Assembly: GCA_026260175.1 (NCBI GenBank)
Contig: JAKCWW010000971.1
Location: 18,696 to 82,695 of the forward strand
Direction: 5' to 3'
Length of the DNA stretch: 64,000 bases
DNA from: Reticulitermes lucifugus
Lineage: Eukaryota; Arthropoda; Insecta; Blattodea; Rhinotermitidae
The notes under the pieces are model-generated. The model worked only from the letters and a program-made list of their open reading frames with translations. It had not been told where the DNA came from and searched no databases. Below are positions 1 through 12,639 of the stretch, piece after piece; the first letter of the stretch is position 1; every line of letters begins with the position of its first letter. The translations under genes were made by a program, and so were the position numbers.

Positions 1-849
1 TGCTACGTACTGCGTTATCGCAACGTGTTCCCCCCGACGTGCGTTTTCTCTAAGTTCCATCTCTCATACAAAAAAGACACTGACTTCTGTAAGGCGACGG
101 TGACTGAAGATACCCGTCTTCTGGGATATTACGCCATGTAGCGTGGTAGACGTGTTCCGATGTATCAGAGAAACCTCTTGCATCAAAATAGATTTCAACA
201 TCTTTAAATAGGAAAGGAACATGTTCTTCTTAAAACGTCGATACACAACTCCCACAATATGGGGCGTCACATCAAAAAAGTAATTTACCATCGTGGTTTT
301 TATAACATTTGTACAAGAAGTGGAAATGTGGCCATGTATTCTGGGATAACGTATCATGACCGTCTGACGATTAACGCCACCTGTCAAACACTAAAAATAA
401 CTACATCCTCCGTGAGCACAAAGAGCAAACCAACTTAAAGCTTGGCTAAATCTAAACGGTAAATTTTTGTTCTTGTCAACATCACTGTTGAATTTGGGGC
501 CTGAATGCTAGTGAAAAACAATTCGTGTTCAATATTCCGTGCCTATTAAAAACCCATAGAAATGACGGATCTGCAAAAGTCTAGGAAGTCTGAAAAGACA
601 GCAGTACCAATATATTAAAGTTGACATAAGAAATATGTCACCACAGAGCTACGCGGATACTTAAAATTTACTTTGGTCTTTCAGACCCTTTTGACCCCCA
701 GCACTTTACGCTCAATCCCCTTATCAAAAAGTAAGTTAAATAGTGGTCTAAGTATAGCCTAAATCTTCTGGCTCCGATTTTTTAATTATCTATAAATATT
801 TAGCGAGCTACAATCGGGTTAAGCGTAGAAATGCGCGTAGATCTTCATG

Positions 850-1070
850 TATTTTCCGTTATTTTTCTCCAGTTTTAGAGAAAGGTGAAACACGTCAACA
901 AATTTTAGTCAAGTCTCCAATACCAAATTCAATGAAAAATTCGTTCAGGGGCTGTCGACATGTTGCATGCGAAGAGACGGACGGATAGACGGACAGGCAC
1001 AAGACAAATTTCTGCATATATTTTTTTTGCGAATGTGCCCAAAACGAACCTTTTAAGTCAAGGTGTTGTG
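850..1070. repeat. Dispersed repeat with GACGGACGGATAGACGGACA core
   Basis: Contains AAATTTTAGTCAAG...CAATACCAAATTCAATGA, then the GACGGA tract. Related copies: about 7,880-8,040 (reverse; TCTGTCTGTCCGTTTGTCTG), 12,010-12,330 (AATTTTAGTAAA, CAGACAGGCAGACAG) and 24,440-24,620 (AAATTTTAGTAAAATTCC, ACACAGACAGACAC). One old family. Confidence 0.6.
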
Positions 1071-1479
1071 CGTACATAAACCGGTAAAGCCTGCGCTTCT
1101 GTTGATTGGAATTTGATCATATTTGGTTCCAACATACTCATTGTTTCTTAAAATTACATATTCAATAACAAGACTATGTGGTCAGGTGGACAAAACGAGT
1201 ACTGAATGTTGTTTCAACGACCAGTCAACTAAATCGATGAAAGGCGTTTAGTTTCAATAGAGCTGATACTTGCTTCTTTGCATATCATTTGCAGTGACTA
1301 CTACAAATTGCGAGGATTCAAAGAAGTGGAAGATAAAACGATCTTTAAGCTGTGTCAATTTTAAAATTAGGTACTTCGAATTATTTGGATAGTGACAGCC
1401 ATTTTAAAGAGCGCAGTGAAGGTATTTTAAAAAGACTTCATGATCAAGAATCAAAAGTGTAAAGGAAGAATGCTGTGTA

Positions 1480-1915
1480 GTAATGTGTATGACGAGCTTC
1501 ATGATTAGAACTTCTTGCCAAATATTATTTGGGTGATCAAATCAAGCAGGATTACATGGGCGGGCATGTGGCACGTAATGGTGGAGAACAGAAATTCATA
1601 GAGAAATTTGGTTGGAGAACCTCAAGAAAAGAGAGCACTTGGAAGATCCAGACGTAGATGGAAGGATGATATTAAAATGTATCTTAAAAAAGGATCGGAG
1701 GGCGTGGACTGGACTTATCTGGCTCAGGACAGGAACAAGTGATGGGGTCTTGTGAATACGTAAATGAGCCTTCAGGTTCCATTAAATGTGGAGAATTTCT
1801 TGGCAAGCTAAAGAAATATTCGCTCCCCAACAAGGCCTCTGCTTCATGGAGTTTGATAGCTTTTATAATGTTAGGAGGAGCAATTACAATCGGCCTGAAC
1901 AAATTCATCACGTAA
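1480..1915 (+). mobile_element. Decayed LINE 3' tail
   Basis: Broken frames encode RWAGMWHVM-like sequence, then RRRWKDDIKMYLKKGSEGVD and WTYLAQDRNK, then NRL-type sequence and the remnant 'GLCFMEFDS'. This is the C-terminal tail of a common insect non-LTR element. Confidence 0.7.
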
Positions 1916-3663
1916 AGGCGTGAACGTATTTTTGTTTGTCTTCAACTCCTTATCGGAGTTTATAAAGTATAAATGTTCAGAGTTCAATATGATTGCTGTA
2001 GGTCATGAAAACTGCTTGCGTGTTATTGCAACAAGCTAGCAACTGCTTACAAATCGTAATAGCCTTTGCGCTTTCACTCCCCTTTTCTTCAGTTACGCTA
2101 TTCCTAAAACTGTAAACCTTATGGCAAAATGTGTTGATGGAAATTTGCGTTTAATTGCTCTAAAACGTTTGTTCGAAAAAATGTATCCGATAAATATTTA
2201 GCGAGTTGCGCGAAGAAAGGCTGGCAGGTCCTCATTTAAAGTCAATTCTGAATGGTTCTGGCAATCGTATAATGCACTTAGCCTTATCTGGTTTCTGGAA
2301 TTCCTCCGTCTCAAGGATGGACAAATCTCAGGAACGCAAGAATTCACATTTAAAGTGTTTATTAATGTAGTCTGACTTTAACCACAACCGGATGAGTAAA
2401 AAATGTTAGTAAAGCTCGCAAACACCAAATTTCACGGAAACGTACTCAGCAGTTTCATGCGGATTGACGAAAGGCCAGAGAGGCGTAGTGAAGCTAATCG
2501 GCACGTTACTGAAAATTCTTCTTTGCGAACACACTTAACTTGTAGACACAGTTGTAATTAAACAGGAGTAGCAAGGGATTTCAATCAACTCTTCTTTTTT
2601 TAACGTCTTCATTCACACACCTTTCAATATCTTATGCAGTTATATACTGAACTTTTATCTACCACATTACTACCAGTCAGCAGTCTTGATGCTCGTGTCG
2701 TCATCTTCCACAATTCACTATGACGATAATTCTGATGATATATTCGTATCAGTTCATTATGAACCCTATCAGGGTTCCATATCAAGTGTCAAGTAAACGA
2801 CAAGTATATATTGACTATATTGAATCATGTCGCCGCGAAAGTTTTAAAACTTATATAAGTATCTAAGCCTTAAGAACTGCTAGCAGTAAAATGGAAGGAT
2901 GTGACAAAACTGTCCCGGAGAATAAATTTCACACTGACCACTGGGAAAACTCCCTGTTGTAAAAGAACCTATAAAATTACACACAAATCTAAAACTCTGA
3001 AAACAGGATTTAAGGATAAGCCTATATGAAAATCACTTAACACAAGGTATTCCATAATGGGAAAGTTAAATCTTGTTTCTTATATTTACTTACATTTCAG
3101 GGTCAAAACACAAACTCTGGAATTCTTAGCTGCCGGATAAGATGCCGCAGCGTAAAAATTAGAGACGTCTTTAACGCTTAAGGGAGAATCTTTATTGGTT
3201 CGGCGCCACAAAAATTCGAGTGTTTTTTTAGGGAACGCAGGTAGTCCCTTCAAATATTAGACTGGTCGACGAAGAGAAGTAAAAAAGAAGGGGTAAAGAA
3301 TATGAGTTTTAAAGCAAACCTCGCAACAGTAAAAATACTCAGCTGAGTGGGTTTTTATTAGCATGCAACTGCGAATCGCTTCTGGCTTTCGACATTATCC
3401 TGCTCACCTAGTGAACAGTATCCGGCACTAAACTGGGGTGTATTATGGGGGGTGGAAATACAAACTTTCCGAAACAAAGTAAACTGGATATATTAGACAG
3501 CATGAAACTGCAGCTAGAATGGTCAAGCAAACAGGTTTTATGCATCAGGAACTTCATATCACGACAGAACATAACATAAGCGTAATCACAACTGCCGTAT
3601 TCTGGGATGTACAGGGGAGTTGAGAAGACTACATAACTAGCAGCTTTACGATGATTACTCCTC

Positions 3664-4000
3664 ATCAAATATTATTCGGGTGATCAAATCAAGAAGAATG
3701 TGATGGGCGCAACATGTGTCACGTATCGGAGACAGAAGAGATACATACAGGGCTTTGGTAGGGAAACCTGAAGGAAAGAGACCACTTGGAAAACCTACGC
3801 GTAGATGGGACGATAATATTAAAATGGATCTTTAAGAAGGGAGTGGGGATGTATGGACTGGATTGCTCTGGCTCAGGGTAGGGACAGGAGGCGGGCTCTT
3901 GTAAATGCGGCGATGAACCAAAAATGCGAGAAATTTCTTGACTAGCTGAGGACCGGTTAGCTTCTCAGGAAGGACTCTGCTCCACGGAATTAGTTAGTTA
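3664..4000 (+). mobile_element. Decayed LINE 3' tail
   Basis: Same family: frames give 'RPLGKPTRRWDDNIKMDL', 'GMYGLDCSGSG' and 'NAAMNQKCEKFLD', ending in GGAATTAGTTAGTTAGTT. Stops and shifts throughout. Confidence 0.7.
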
Positions 4001-4150
4001 GTTTTCTAGGATGTGACGCCATGTAGGGTGGTAAGATGTACCGACGTTTCGTGTGATCCAGCTACCCTAATTTTAGAGTAGAAGCACCTAACCTGAATAT
4101 GGAGGCAACAGGTTTCTCCAAAACGTCGGTACCTTGGTAATAAGCTACAC
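3995..4150. repeat. Dispersed repeat family with 'gacgccatgtag ... gacgtttcg' core
   Basis: AGGATGTGACGCCATGTAGG, ACCGACGTTTCG and GGAGGCAACAGGTTTCTCCA, CGTCGGTACC. Related pieces occur at about 115-200, 14,085-14,150, 15,655-15,830, 15,970-16,030, 21,945-22,080, 47,620-47,725, 51,800-51,940 and 54,900-55,020, in both orientations. Confidence 0.6.
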
Positions 4151-4189
4151 TGCCATGAGAACCTCAACGCTCACACAGTTTAAGTAGTT

Positions 4190-4400
4190 TGACAGCAGAG
4201 TGCTCAGAAGAATATTTTGACCCAGGAGGGAGAAACTAACGGGAGGAATGAGAGTTTCGTCACTGATCGCTTACTTTCATCAAATATTATTAGGATGGGA
4301 AGATTAAGGAGCGTAAGATGGGCGGGACACGTAACATGCATGGGGAAAAGTTCATACAGAGTTTTGGTCGGAAAGCTGAAATAACAGACAATTTAAATGT
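4190..4400 (+). mobile_element. Decayed LINE 3' tail, upstream part
   Basis: Encodes RVLRRIF, REKLTGGMR and then broken 'LLG...DGRDT...HTEFWSES', the segment just upstream of the RRWxDxIKM tail. Confidence 0.6.
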
Positions 4401-5559
4401 AACCTTCTCTCTAACCAATCCTCACCAACAACAAGATTGAGAACAGCCTGAAAATCTTCAAGCCTGAAATGCTCTATTAACTTCCTCCTTCATAAATCTG
4501 GTACTTGTCACTCCTCCCCTCCACTTTCTCTTCTCTTTCTCGCTCTTCAGTCTTCAAAGATGCCTCCGGAAGAGTTCGAAATAATCCGACAACATTCTGA
4601 AAACTTCCAATCTACACAATAAAAATAAATGATAATCAACTAATATGAATCCGAAATCGGTGGGTCTGTCGTCGTTATTCATTGGTCGTTCTATAGTTTA
4701 TGCTTTGATACAGGAATTGACAATCATAAACTAACGTGTATTTGGCGTGACCACAGTGTACAGCCATACTGAAACTTGTTTAGGCTGCTAGCAGCAGCGG
4801 CAGGAATGATGGTGGTTGTGACGTGGTTGGTGGTTGTAGTGACGGTAATTTTGACGATAGCAGTAGCAGTAAATTTTACTGTCATGAATTACTGTGCCCT
4901 CTACAATAAACACGTTCAGCTCATGAATCCTTTATCCCATGCGACGTACGGAAATCTGATAAACATTCGTATTTTAGTATATGCATAGGATGACAATCTT
5001 GGTCCTCTAAATCATGCATATACGTCCATGTTATAATTTGTAAAATTTTTCATAGTGGAAGAACAAGTGACAGGGATAGAGGAACGAAAGAATCAATGAA
5101 AGGGATAAGAGGTACTGACAGAGCGTTAATAAATTACACATCATAATGTTTAATAAATGTTCCCTTTGTTGTAATAAAATATTAATGCATGACATTTATC
5201 TCTAATCTATCACAATTAAAAGAACTCCGAGGTGAAGTGCGACATGGCAACATGGCATAGATCAAGTTAATCTAGAGCAACGACGTGATTATTAAGAATA
5301 ATTAAACCTCTCAATAAATCTCGGAGCTGGGAGGAGCTCGCGCATGATAAAGTGTAACTCATGACACCCCAGATCTATATATTGTTTCGATCGTGATCAC
5401 ACTCCTAACAGGATCGTGACCCGGCCTCAAGACTCCGGAGATCATTTCCTCGAGGGAGGAGACGTCAATGGGCGCACGGTACACAAACCCAATTCAATTC
5501 CGTGCCAGGAACGAATGTGATATATGGTTTCTACTTTAAGTTAACGCCGAATACCGCAG

Positions 5560-5665
5560 TAGATGTGGAAGCACTTCTGCTTCGTATTGTTGAAGTCACG
5601 GGTTCAGTCTTAGTCTACAGACCGTCTGTCCTGATATTATTCTTGGTTTTCCTCAACTCTTCTAC
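5560..5665 (+). mobile_element. Possible SINE fragment
   Basis: CACGGGTTCAGTCTTAG resembles a B box and TTGGTTTTCCTCAACTC the usual following motif. The head is not clear. Confidence 0.3.
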
Positions 5666-5685
5666 GTATACGCTGTTATAGTACA

Positions 5686-5843
5686 GGTGCACAAATCCCC
5701 GGCGACGGGCCGTCCGGGCCACTAAATTTTGTACGGTGGCGCCTAATATTTGTTGGTCCCCTGTATTGAATTCTTTCATATCACCCCTCTAGGGCCTCAG
5801 AACTTTTGAGTTGGATCCCAGATGTTTGGAAGATTTGTGCACC
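5686..5843. mobile_element. Short MITE-like element
   Basis: About 158 bp bounded by inverted GGTGCACAAATC and GATTTGTGCACC. The interior has GGCGACGGGCCGTCCGGGCC and GTGGCGCC. No target duplication is clear. Confidence 0.5.
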
Positions 5844-6074
5844 CAGGTGTTACAGTACTCGAAACTAGGCTATTGCCTCTTCTTTGCTCATACTTGAAAA
5901 TTCATACATAATTTTCCTATAATTTGACGTTACGTAGTCTTAGTGGCGGCATCATTAAATAAACCATAAATAAACAAATAAATACATTTTTTCATTAATC
6001 ATAAGAAATGACGCCAGTTATAGGCAAACATGAGACAAAAGACGACTCTACGGTATTCGCGGACAAATGAACGA

Positions 6075-6355
6075 GTGCAATAAGTTGGAAATAAATTCAC
6101 CTGCATTTGTTTATTGCACGGCAGATGCATGATAATAAATTTGTAAATGCCCAACAGGCAAAACGTATCTCCATAACTAGTGCAATAAGTTGGAAATACA
6201 ATCACCTGTCTACGTTTATTGCACGGAATATATAATATTAAATTTATAAATGCCGAACAGGCAAAACGTATCTATAAATTAACTAGTGCAACAGTTGGAA
6301 AAAAAATTGACCTGTATATGTTTATTGCACAGAAAATGTATAATATTAAATATCT
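6075..6355. repeat. Tandem repeat, about 105 bp, 2.7 copies
   Basis: Copies start at about 6,075, 6,180 and 6,286 with GTGCAATAAGTTGGAAAT, then TCACCTG, GTTTATTGCACGG, ATAATATTAAATTT and GCCGAACAGGCAAAACGTATC. The third copy is truncated. It contains short inverted GTGCAATAA/TTATTGCAC bases. Confidence 0.88.
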
Positions 6356-8321
6356 GTTATTTTAATTTAATTTCGCTTGTATATTAAAAACTATTCCAGT
6401 TTTCAAATACACTCTGAACTGGCTTCACAATACTTATCGCTAAATTATACTCACGTCCGTAGTCATTAAAGTTCTTAACATTTGGAATGTACAATGTGAT
6501 TAAACGTTTAAAGCTTGCATTTTAAACCACAGATGTATCTTTGAAGTTCACCACAATTTTCTCGCATAACTTATTTATTGTGTTCCGTATAATTCTCTGA
6601 ACAGCCTAAAGAGCGATTGTTTCTCGAAACAGCCCTAACCTGTTGGTCTTTGTAATTCAGGCAAAATGTGCTTTTGTGAGGTGTGACCTGAATCTTTAAA
6701 TATTGTTTAGATATGCCCCAGGAGTCTAATGGTTATTTATAAAGATAAAATCTGTCCAGCACTGTTTAACGCAGAAGTAAGATAATGTAAATATAAGTGT
6801 TTGACTTTAACAGAATGCTTTCCTTGTATGGCCACTCTGTATATACACATTCATTTGGCCGGAAGAATGAACCAAGAGAAATGTCAAAATTTGTGCTGGC
6901 TGTTTATAAACCATGCATTATGTTAGAAGAATTATAAAGGATATGAAATACAGTTGTGTGATCTGTCATTGCAGTTTGTTGCTCGTCCCCAGATTGGACC
7001 GGGACACAACCACTATGACAGTAACAGTTAAGGTCAACCGAGTCGTAAAGTACAAGCGAGGATCACGCTAGGAAAACACGATTAGCGAAATGTTGATTGC
7101 GATGCTTATCTCACGCCTTGGGCATAACGGGATAAAGGAACAGTTCAACAGAAAAGCGATTCAACGCAATCTTCGCCAAGGAAAACATTTATGATACCTG
7201 GACTTCTAGATTTAGGCCCTCGATATTACACTTCTCTGAACTGTCGATAGAAAATCGACGGTTATGTATATTTTAAATAGTCAAATATTGGGCCAACTTC
7301 AGGAATTCACTGGGCCCAATTTCAACTGCCCGTATTATCAGTAACTACATAAATGTCATTGCTATCTTCCGCGAATATCATGTAAAGCAGCTTTAAGCGT
7401 CTAGGTGTTAAGAACACTCAATTATTTTGAATAACGTTTTGTTTCTTTTTCCAATAATTGTTGTTACAGGTGAATAATAAACTGACTCGCTATTATATTA
7501 TTTGAAAAAAGAGTCTGTATTTTCAGTGTGAATATCCGATATTACGTCTGAATGCCTCAGTGGTTTAGGATTACACGTCGTGCGTTGCTATGCGCGTAAA
7601 TTATTACAAGCTGTACGTGTAGGCCTTAATGTTGTTAAGTGATATGCAGAACTTCGGTGACAAAAAATGTACAAATATTTATGTTTGTGAGAAAAATTAT
7701 CATTTAAAGTTAATTTAATGCCATCTATTTTTGTGTTTATTTTGGTTCTTCGCATAGCGTTAAATATTTCTGGTAAACAAACCGAAAAGTACTTTTCTTA
7801 TTTTCAATAAGTTGAAATCGAAGGTAACTGACAAAATATTTGTACAGACTGCGTAAAAACAGGATTCTTATTATCTTCGTTATTCGGTGCTTTCGCAAAA
7901 TTTCGAAAAGTGACTATTATGTTCGTCATATCTGTCTGTCCGTTTGTCTGCCAGTCCGTATGGAATAACTCGGCTCCCACCGGATGGACTTTCATGAAAT
8001 TTGACAAGGATTTTTCTAAAATCTGTCCAGAAAATTAATATTTTGTTAAAATCTGAAAAAAACAACGGGTACTTTACATGAAGGCCTATGTACATTTATG
8101 ATATCTCGCTGAAATCTTCTTAGAAAGAGATATGCTTGAAACAAAAGTGGTAGAGAAAATAAAAACACACAGTTTTTTTTCGAAAAAACGTGGCATTTCT
8201 GAGATAATATTAAAAAATATAGCAGAGCCAGACAGGCTACAGATGTGGCGCAGAAAGGACGCGATTCGCATGCCCGGATAACTAGGGCAAGAACAGAGAC
8301 ACACACTCATAATATTTAATA

Positions 8322-8677
8322 CAGGATTATTCAAAATGATTGTCGGGGTTTTAACAACTTGGCCACCTCGTTCTCCAGATGNNNNNNNNNNNNNNNNNNN
8401 NNNNNNNNNNNNNNNNNNNNNNNNNNNNNNNNNNNNNNNNNNNNNNNNNNNNNNNNNNNNNNNNNNNNNNNNNNNNNNNNNNNNNNNNNNNNNNNNNNNN
8501 NNNNNNNNNNNNNNNNNNNNNNNNNNNNNNNNNNNNNNNNNNNNNNNNNNNNNNNNNNNNNNNNNNNNNNNNNNNNNNNNNNNNNNNNNNNNNNNNNNNN
8601 NNNNNNNNNNNNNNNNNNNCAAGTGTATTGTGTATGACAAGTTGTTAAAACCCCGACAATCATTTTGAATAACCCTG
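8322..8677. mobile_element. Mariner-type TIR element interrupted by the assembly gap
   Basis: Inverted ends of about 40 bp: ACAGGATTATTCAAAATGAT at 8,321 onward and its near-exact complement up to 8,678, with TA at each border. Just inside the left end, TGGCCACCTCGTTCTCCAGA reads WPPRSPD, a conserved mariner transposase motif. Most of the interior is unknown bases. Confidence 0.75.
8382..8619. other. Assembly gap (238 N)
   Basis: A run of unknown bases inside a TIR element. The repeat probably broke the assembly, so the true length is uncertain. Open frames crossing it are meaningless. Confidence 0.99.
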
Positions 8678-10189
8678 TACTTATTGTTTCATAACTCAAT
8701 AATTCCGTCTGATCATGTAAGATGTTTTACACCAACATCTTTTTAGCCAAAATGCATGTCTAAAGAAGGCGATGAGCAAAAGAACATTCTTTTTTCAGTG
8801 CAGCATAGGGTGCGTGCCCAAACTGCCGATAACGTTCGAAGAAATTCTATGGCGTAAGTGACGACTTAGCGCCCCATATAAGTTGGCGCCCCCGGCAGCC
8901 GCCCGGATGGTTCGCCTCTTAGTCCGGCCCTGAGTAAACGGAGTTCCTTTGTTCAAAATTTTGAACACGGTGCTACAAAGTGTGATTAGCCGGCCACATG
9001 CGGTACTTGTGGAGACAAAAAAAACAGTTTTTTCTGGAAACCTCCGGCGCTTTTGAACAAATTATTTCACTTACTTTCTTCTTTAATGTAGAAGTAGGCT
9101 TACGATTAACGTAATTTAAAAACATGTTGTCTGTGTGTGCCCCCATTTCGATTTTTGAACCAGTTGATAGAGTTTCACAAAATTTGGTGTCGATTTATGC
9201 CATTAGATGTCACCCAAAAATCGTGCTTTTTAATTTCCCAGAATCCTTTATCCCAATATGGCGGATGAACATGTGGCGATGGAAAGACACCAGCACCGCT
9301 TAAGCTGCGATCGTGAAATTATGCATCACTAGATCATCGAAAAACATGCAAATTTTCTAAAGTAAAATTTTTGTAAAATGAAAGATAAGAAAGGGACGGC
9401 TGCAAGACATCGTTACTTAGCTCACTACCTGTAAGCGTACAGTTTTCCTTTCTTCGCCTTAACATGGTTCGGTTTGGCTCTTCTGCGGTCGATGTAATTC
9501 TCTCGGGACAAGAGGATGAGCTCATTAAAAAAGTTAAAGTTTACTTAATACAAAAATACACTGACACGCTGACTGGTGTTAAAGCGTTTGTTTTAATATT
9601 GAATTGTATCAGTTCACACACGTTCACTTTAGGCCTACACTTTCTGCCCCATTATCAGGGCCAATAATTCGAAATGTAATTTAACAGTATTCAACAATTA
9701 TTAATTATTAGTTCACAATAATTTCTGTTGAAATAAGTATTCACCAGCGATCATTCAATTCTGATATGCAAAAGTCCAGCACGCTCGCCATGACCTACAT
9801 TTAAGTTCATTTTCGGATTATAAATTTATATTTTACACGTACGTGACTTACAGCACTAAACTTTAGTCAGTGCAATAGGAAAGCAGGCTTTTGAGTCCTG
9901 CCGGGATTCCACGTTTAATGGAATAAATAAAGCGGCGTTCTATAAATGATAATAGAGAACCAATTTGTAAAATCTATCTCGAACAAGATTTCAGGCTTCC
10001 GCCGCGAAGTAAATGAGATCTGCGCTCTTCTGAGATTCTCCGCAAATATTAAGTACGGACTCCACCAGTTATGTGGCTGCCATCGAGACACACTCTAATT
10101 TCGTGGCACGTTGTCTTGAGTAAATTGAATCGTACCAAAGTTATAGCGTTAAAAGTGCTTTCTCGACGCTCTTGAAGCTCCAGTGACCT

Positions 10190-10462
10190 ACGTTGTTTGT
10201 ATATTTTGTCATTCACAGTCCTCCAAAGAAAAGTCCATTGGTGTCAAATCACGTTATCTGGATGGCCAGCGAATGTCGCCTGCACGACAAATCTATGTTC
10301 ACTCTTTTCTTGCGCCGTGATACATCCTCGTGATTCATGGGCGGGGCCCCATCTAGGTGGCAACGGAAATGCTCCGCCACGGACAATCCGTCTCCAAAGA
10401 AGAAATTTTTTCAGGTACAGCATCACAGTGGGGCGGTGACCTTTCATGTTGTAACACCACAC
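10190..10462 (-). pseudogene. Mariner-like transposase fragment, decayed
   Basis: On the minus strand the frames read 'GAPPHES'-like sequence, then WPSR-stop-RDLTPMDFSL, then after a one-base shift WRTVNDKIYKQRR. This matches the mariner 'WPPRSPDLTPxDFFLWGxVKDxVY' block with a stop and a frameshift. Confidence 0.7.
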
Positions 10463-10784
10463 TGTTTAGACACAACCGCGGTCAAAGAGGTTCTTGAAGG
10501 CGTGAATGTACACTGGGCTTTAAAGGATTAAAGAGCTAAGATTTTGCCTAGTCTTCACGATATATTCTTCATACTTTCACAAATTACGCGTTTCCTGTGA
10601 AATATTCTATCACATTAACCACGGCAGCCATAACAATATTGCTGATATGAAACAGTAAAAGAACAGATATACCAAAGGCTTGATTTTATTTATTTATTTG
10701 CGGTTTAATTGACGACTCTTCTTACAGCGCAAACTGCTGGCGTTGAATGTTCAGATAATTAGCGAAAAGTGAATTGAAATGGTT

Positions 10785-10980
10785 GTGAAAAGAAATGTTG
10801 TGATCTAGTTTGAGGTACTATCATGGCATGTGTCCAGATAGACTGAGAAATATCACAAATAATCACAGTGAAGACAGTCTGGCTTAGGGCCGAAATTTGA
10901 ATCCGGGTCCTCCAGTTCAACGCAAGAATAATAGAGTACCTCGACACTCGGTGGCATGCTGTCACAACAGGTAATCCGAT
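10785..10980 (-). mobile_element. SINE in the left intergenic region
   Basis: The complement has the B-box-like ACCCGGATTCAAATTTCGGC and ends TACCTCAAACTAGATCACAA, the same end as the copy at 42.2 kb. The two are members of one family. Confidence 0.65.
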
Positions 10981-12139
10981 AGTCGATCAGACTGAACATC
11001 ACTGAAGGGCATAACTGAATCTGAGAATAATGGAGCTAGTCGGACACAGATAGTTAACATAATCGTCTTCCGTCTGAACTTAGAAACGACAGTGCGGAAT
11101 GCAGCATGTGCCTTTTAAAACAATGGCTATCTATTAATGTGTTTGCATAAGAAAGTGAACTCGGATGAAGTGGCTTTTGTTCTTCACTTGTCCCGAGCAT
11201 CGATGACCGTGAACCATAATTAGGTGCAGTGAGTGTACAGACCGCAGTCAGAAACCTGTTATTATCATGTTATGAACGGCCCGATCCGCCTCCACCTTCA
11301 CACAATAGCAGATTGCTTTACGCCTGTTCCCATAATTATAACGCGAGGCCTAATAACCCCAGCCAACTTCTTGTCAAATTTCAAACTGACAATTCCAAAC
11401 GTAGGTATATACATCACTCGAAACTGTTTACTGCTATCATTATGTTAACCATGGTTATGTCCAGCCTGTTACTCAAAAAGAAAAATAGTTATGAGAATAT
11501 CGTGAATGCTTTCTTATTTTGATTTGTGTACCAGTTTTAAACAAATTGTGTAACACGTTGTTTTGCCTGTTATTTGGAAAGTGTTGGATAGGAATCAGAC
11601 GCTCAGCTAACCCAAGCGTTTACAGGGCGTAACGTACCCAAAAAAAAGCGAAGGTATTTGCAGAGATACGAGTATACTGTGCTAAGAGCTTCCAGAAATC
11701 TGCTGCACTTAACGAGCCACGTCGCTGGCACAAGGCCTCCGTTCCAGTCATTTATAATGAGCTATGTTCCTTGTCACACTCACATAACTACAAACGTGTA
11801 TAAATGCACTCCATTCGAAGAAATTTCAGAGTCTGAAAATTAATTATTTTGTGTGAATATTAGGCGGGTAGCTTGAATATAAGTGAAGAAGTTAAGGAAG
11901 TGCATAGCATAACAATTCTTCCGCTTTCGTTTGAATTTCTATTATCTCGAAAACCATAAAACTTATGAAAAAATATACTGTTTAGCGAATAACGCTCGAA
12001 AAGCATGCACAAACCCAAGTAGGTGGTCATGTAAAGTCTCCTTTATTTTTGTCACGAAATTTTAGTAAACCTACATAGTACCGAATTCCATGCTCAGAGA
12101 TTTTCGAATTTTTACATGCGGAGTGACATGCAAAGAGGT

Positions 12140-12265
12140 TTATATATATATATATATATATACATCATGCGTGCATGCATGCATGCATACATACGTACAT
12201 ACATACATACATACATAAATACACATACATACATACATATATACGTACGTACGTACATACACACA
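12140..12265. repeat. Compound microsatellite
   Basis: (TA)n about 12,141-12,162, then GCATGCATGCATGCAT, (CATA)n and (TACG)n/(GTAC)n tracts up to (ACAC) and (AGACAGGC). The open frames here are simple-repeat artefacts. Confidence 0.95.
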
Positions 12266-12639
12266 GACAGGCAGACAGGTCGAAGGTAATGAGCGAATTT
12301 TGGCAAATCGACTTTGCAAAAACGCCAAAAACATTTGTTGTTAATACCGTGTGTTTTGCGTATTTAGTTTATCAGTTTATTTAGGACAATCGCTATAAAC
12401 ATATCTTCCGAGAAAATTCTAGAGTTAATGACTGAAGAGTTTCCTCCAAACAGGTCACACTAATACCCCTGAGTATTGTGGAAAAAAACACGCGTATGTA
12501 GTTCCTGCTAATTAAAACACGAATCAGCTTGAATTCAGGAGAAATTACTATCTTTCAAGGATCTCCCCTTTAAGCCTTAGCCTGTAGTACGCCAAGTCAA
12601 ACAAGCAAAATGGGAGATCTTTTCTCAGCCTTTCCAGGT

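Noticed and set aside
4776-4988. 70-codon hydrophobic open frame as a small membrane protein
   Set aside because: The Val-rich stretch comes from GGTTGTGGT-like simple sequence; no conservation or splice context visible.
6075-6355. CRISPR-like array
   Set aside because: Units are contiguous 105-bp repeats without unique spacers, in an animal genome.
8046-8699. Several open frames across the assembly gap
   Set aside because: Mostly unknown bases; the remainder is TIR sequence.
12112-12384. Open frames rich in Tyr/Ile/Cys/Met or His/Thr
   Set aside because: Products of TA, CATA and TACG microsatellites.
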